A DNA stretch of 31,834 nt from NCBI GenBank assembly GCA_051660685.1, contig JBOFQB010000114.1:1-31834 (forward strand). Direction: 5' to 3'. Shown here in pieces: positions 31,709 through 31,834 of this stretch. Made by a program: the position numbers and the translations under genes. Under the pieces are notes generated by a model. The model searched no databases and was not told the DNA's origin. It was given only the letters and a program-made list of their open reading frames with translations. This DNA is from JAVBSX01 sp051660685. Lineage in GTDB: Bacteria > Planctomycetota > Planctomycetia > Pirellulales > Thermoguttaceae. How positions within the stretch are numbered: the first letter of the stretch is position 1; each line of letters opens with the position of its first letter.

Positions 31709-31834
31709 TCATAACCGTCTGAGAGCGATCATGGCACAAGCTGTTTGTAAATAGGCGTTAAACATTGATATTTTATGATCGTAACGAACTACCAAACGTC
31801 GAAAATCCTGTATCCACGAAATCGTTCGCTCGAT
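31709..31834 (-). CDS. IS5-family transposase, C-terminal end (runs off the window)
   Basis: Minus strand, partial. The 41 visible residues read IERTISWIQDFRRLVVRYDH, then ISMFNAYLQTACAMIALRRL, the typical C-terminus of IS5-family DDE transposases (E of the DDE triad in the IERTISW segment). The stop TGA at 31711-31709 lies within or next to the terminal sequence AGAGCCTATTTCATAA (31700-31715), taken as one end of the element. The remainder lies beyond the window. Confidence 0.85.
   Translation of the reverse strand: MERTISWIQDFRRLVVRYDHKISMFNAYLQTACAMIALRRL

Noticed and set aside
1..31834. CRISPR array or complete defence/secretion system
   Set aside because: No regularly spaced direct repeats with unique spacers and no Cas, restriction-modification or secretion genes were recognised.

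Overview
The window looks like chromosomal DNA of a planctomycete (phylum Planctomycetota, probably Pirellulales-like). This is inferred from gene content, because there is no rRNA gene here. The pointers are a membrane-anchored Ser/Thr kinase with a long low-complexity tail, a Gfo/Idh/MocA oxidoreductase of the planctomycete type, a secreted DUF6807 (PmoA-like) protein, small CxxC zinc-ribbon proteins, a PPi-type phosphofructokinase, and many genes with weak or absent Shine-Dalgarno sequences. Base composition is moderate and most genes sit alone or in short runs.

Layout. 0.2-6.1 kb, minus strand: secreted C45-type hydrolase, Ser/Thr kinase, Gfo/Idh/MocA oxidoreductase; an 11-bp tandem repeat separates the last two. 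6.7-10.9 kb, plus strand: ftsH, a small antitoxin/ParE-type toxin pair, PPi-dependent phosphofructokinase. 11-22.3 kb, minus strand: a PHA-system family protein, DUF6807 protein, hisD, secreted GH38-like glycosidase, CBS/CorC transporter-like membrane protein, lipoprotein, acetylornithine aminotransferase-type enzyme, folD, small zinc-ribbon protein. 22.7-27.2 kb, plus strand: lidless Hsp70, overlapping zinc-ribbon protein, acyl-CoA dehydrogenase with a possible short leader ORF, two small proteins. 27.2-28.0 kb, minus strand: smpB and tRNA-Cys(GCA). 28.0-31.8 kb is accessory: a tRNA-like remnant, a MITE-like nested inverted repeat, a DUF5685 protein with a Cys-rich tail, a frameshifted small gene, a truncated IS5-type transposase, two frameshifted gene remnants, and the end of a second IS transposase running off the window.

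The core genes are ordinary housekeeping functions: proteolysis, glycolysis, His and Arg biosynthesis, one-carbon metabolism, ribosome rescue and fatty-acid oxidation. They do not form one pathway. The more unusual material is (1) a dispersed REP-like double-hairpin family with five copies, one showing compensatory stem changes, (2) a mosaic of short hairpin modules and G-rich arrays around 11.4-13.1 kb, (3) the lidless Hsp70 whose stop overlaps the start of a zinc-ribbon gene, and (4) the IS-bounded, frameshift-rich region after 28 kb. I did not see a CRISPR array or a recognisable complete defence system. Coordinates of start codons were chosen by hand from family alignment knowledge and upstream purine-rich sites.
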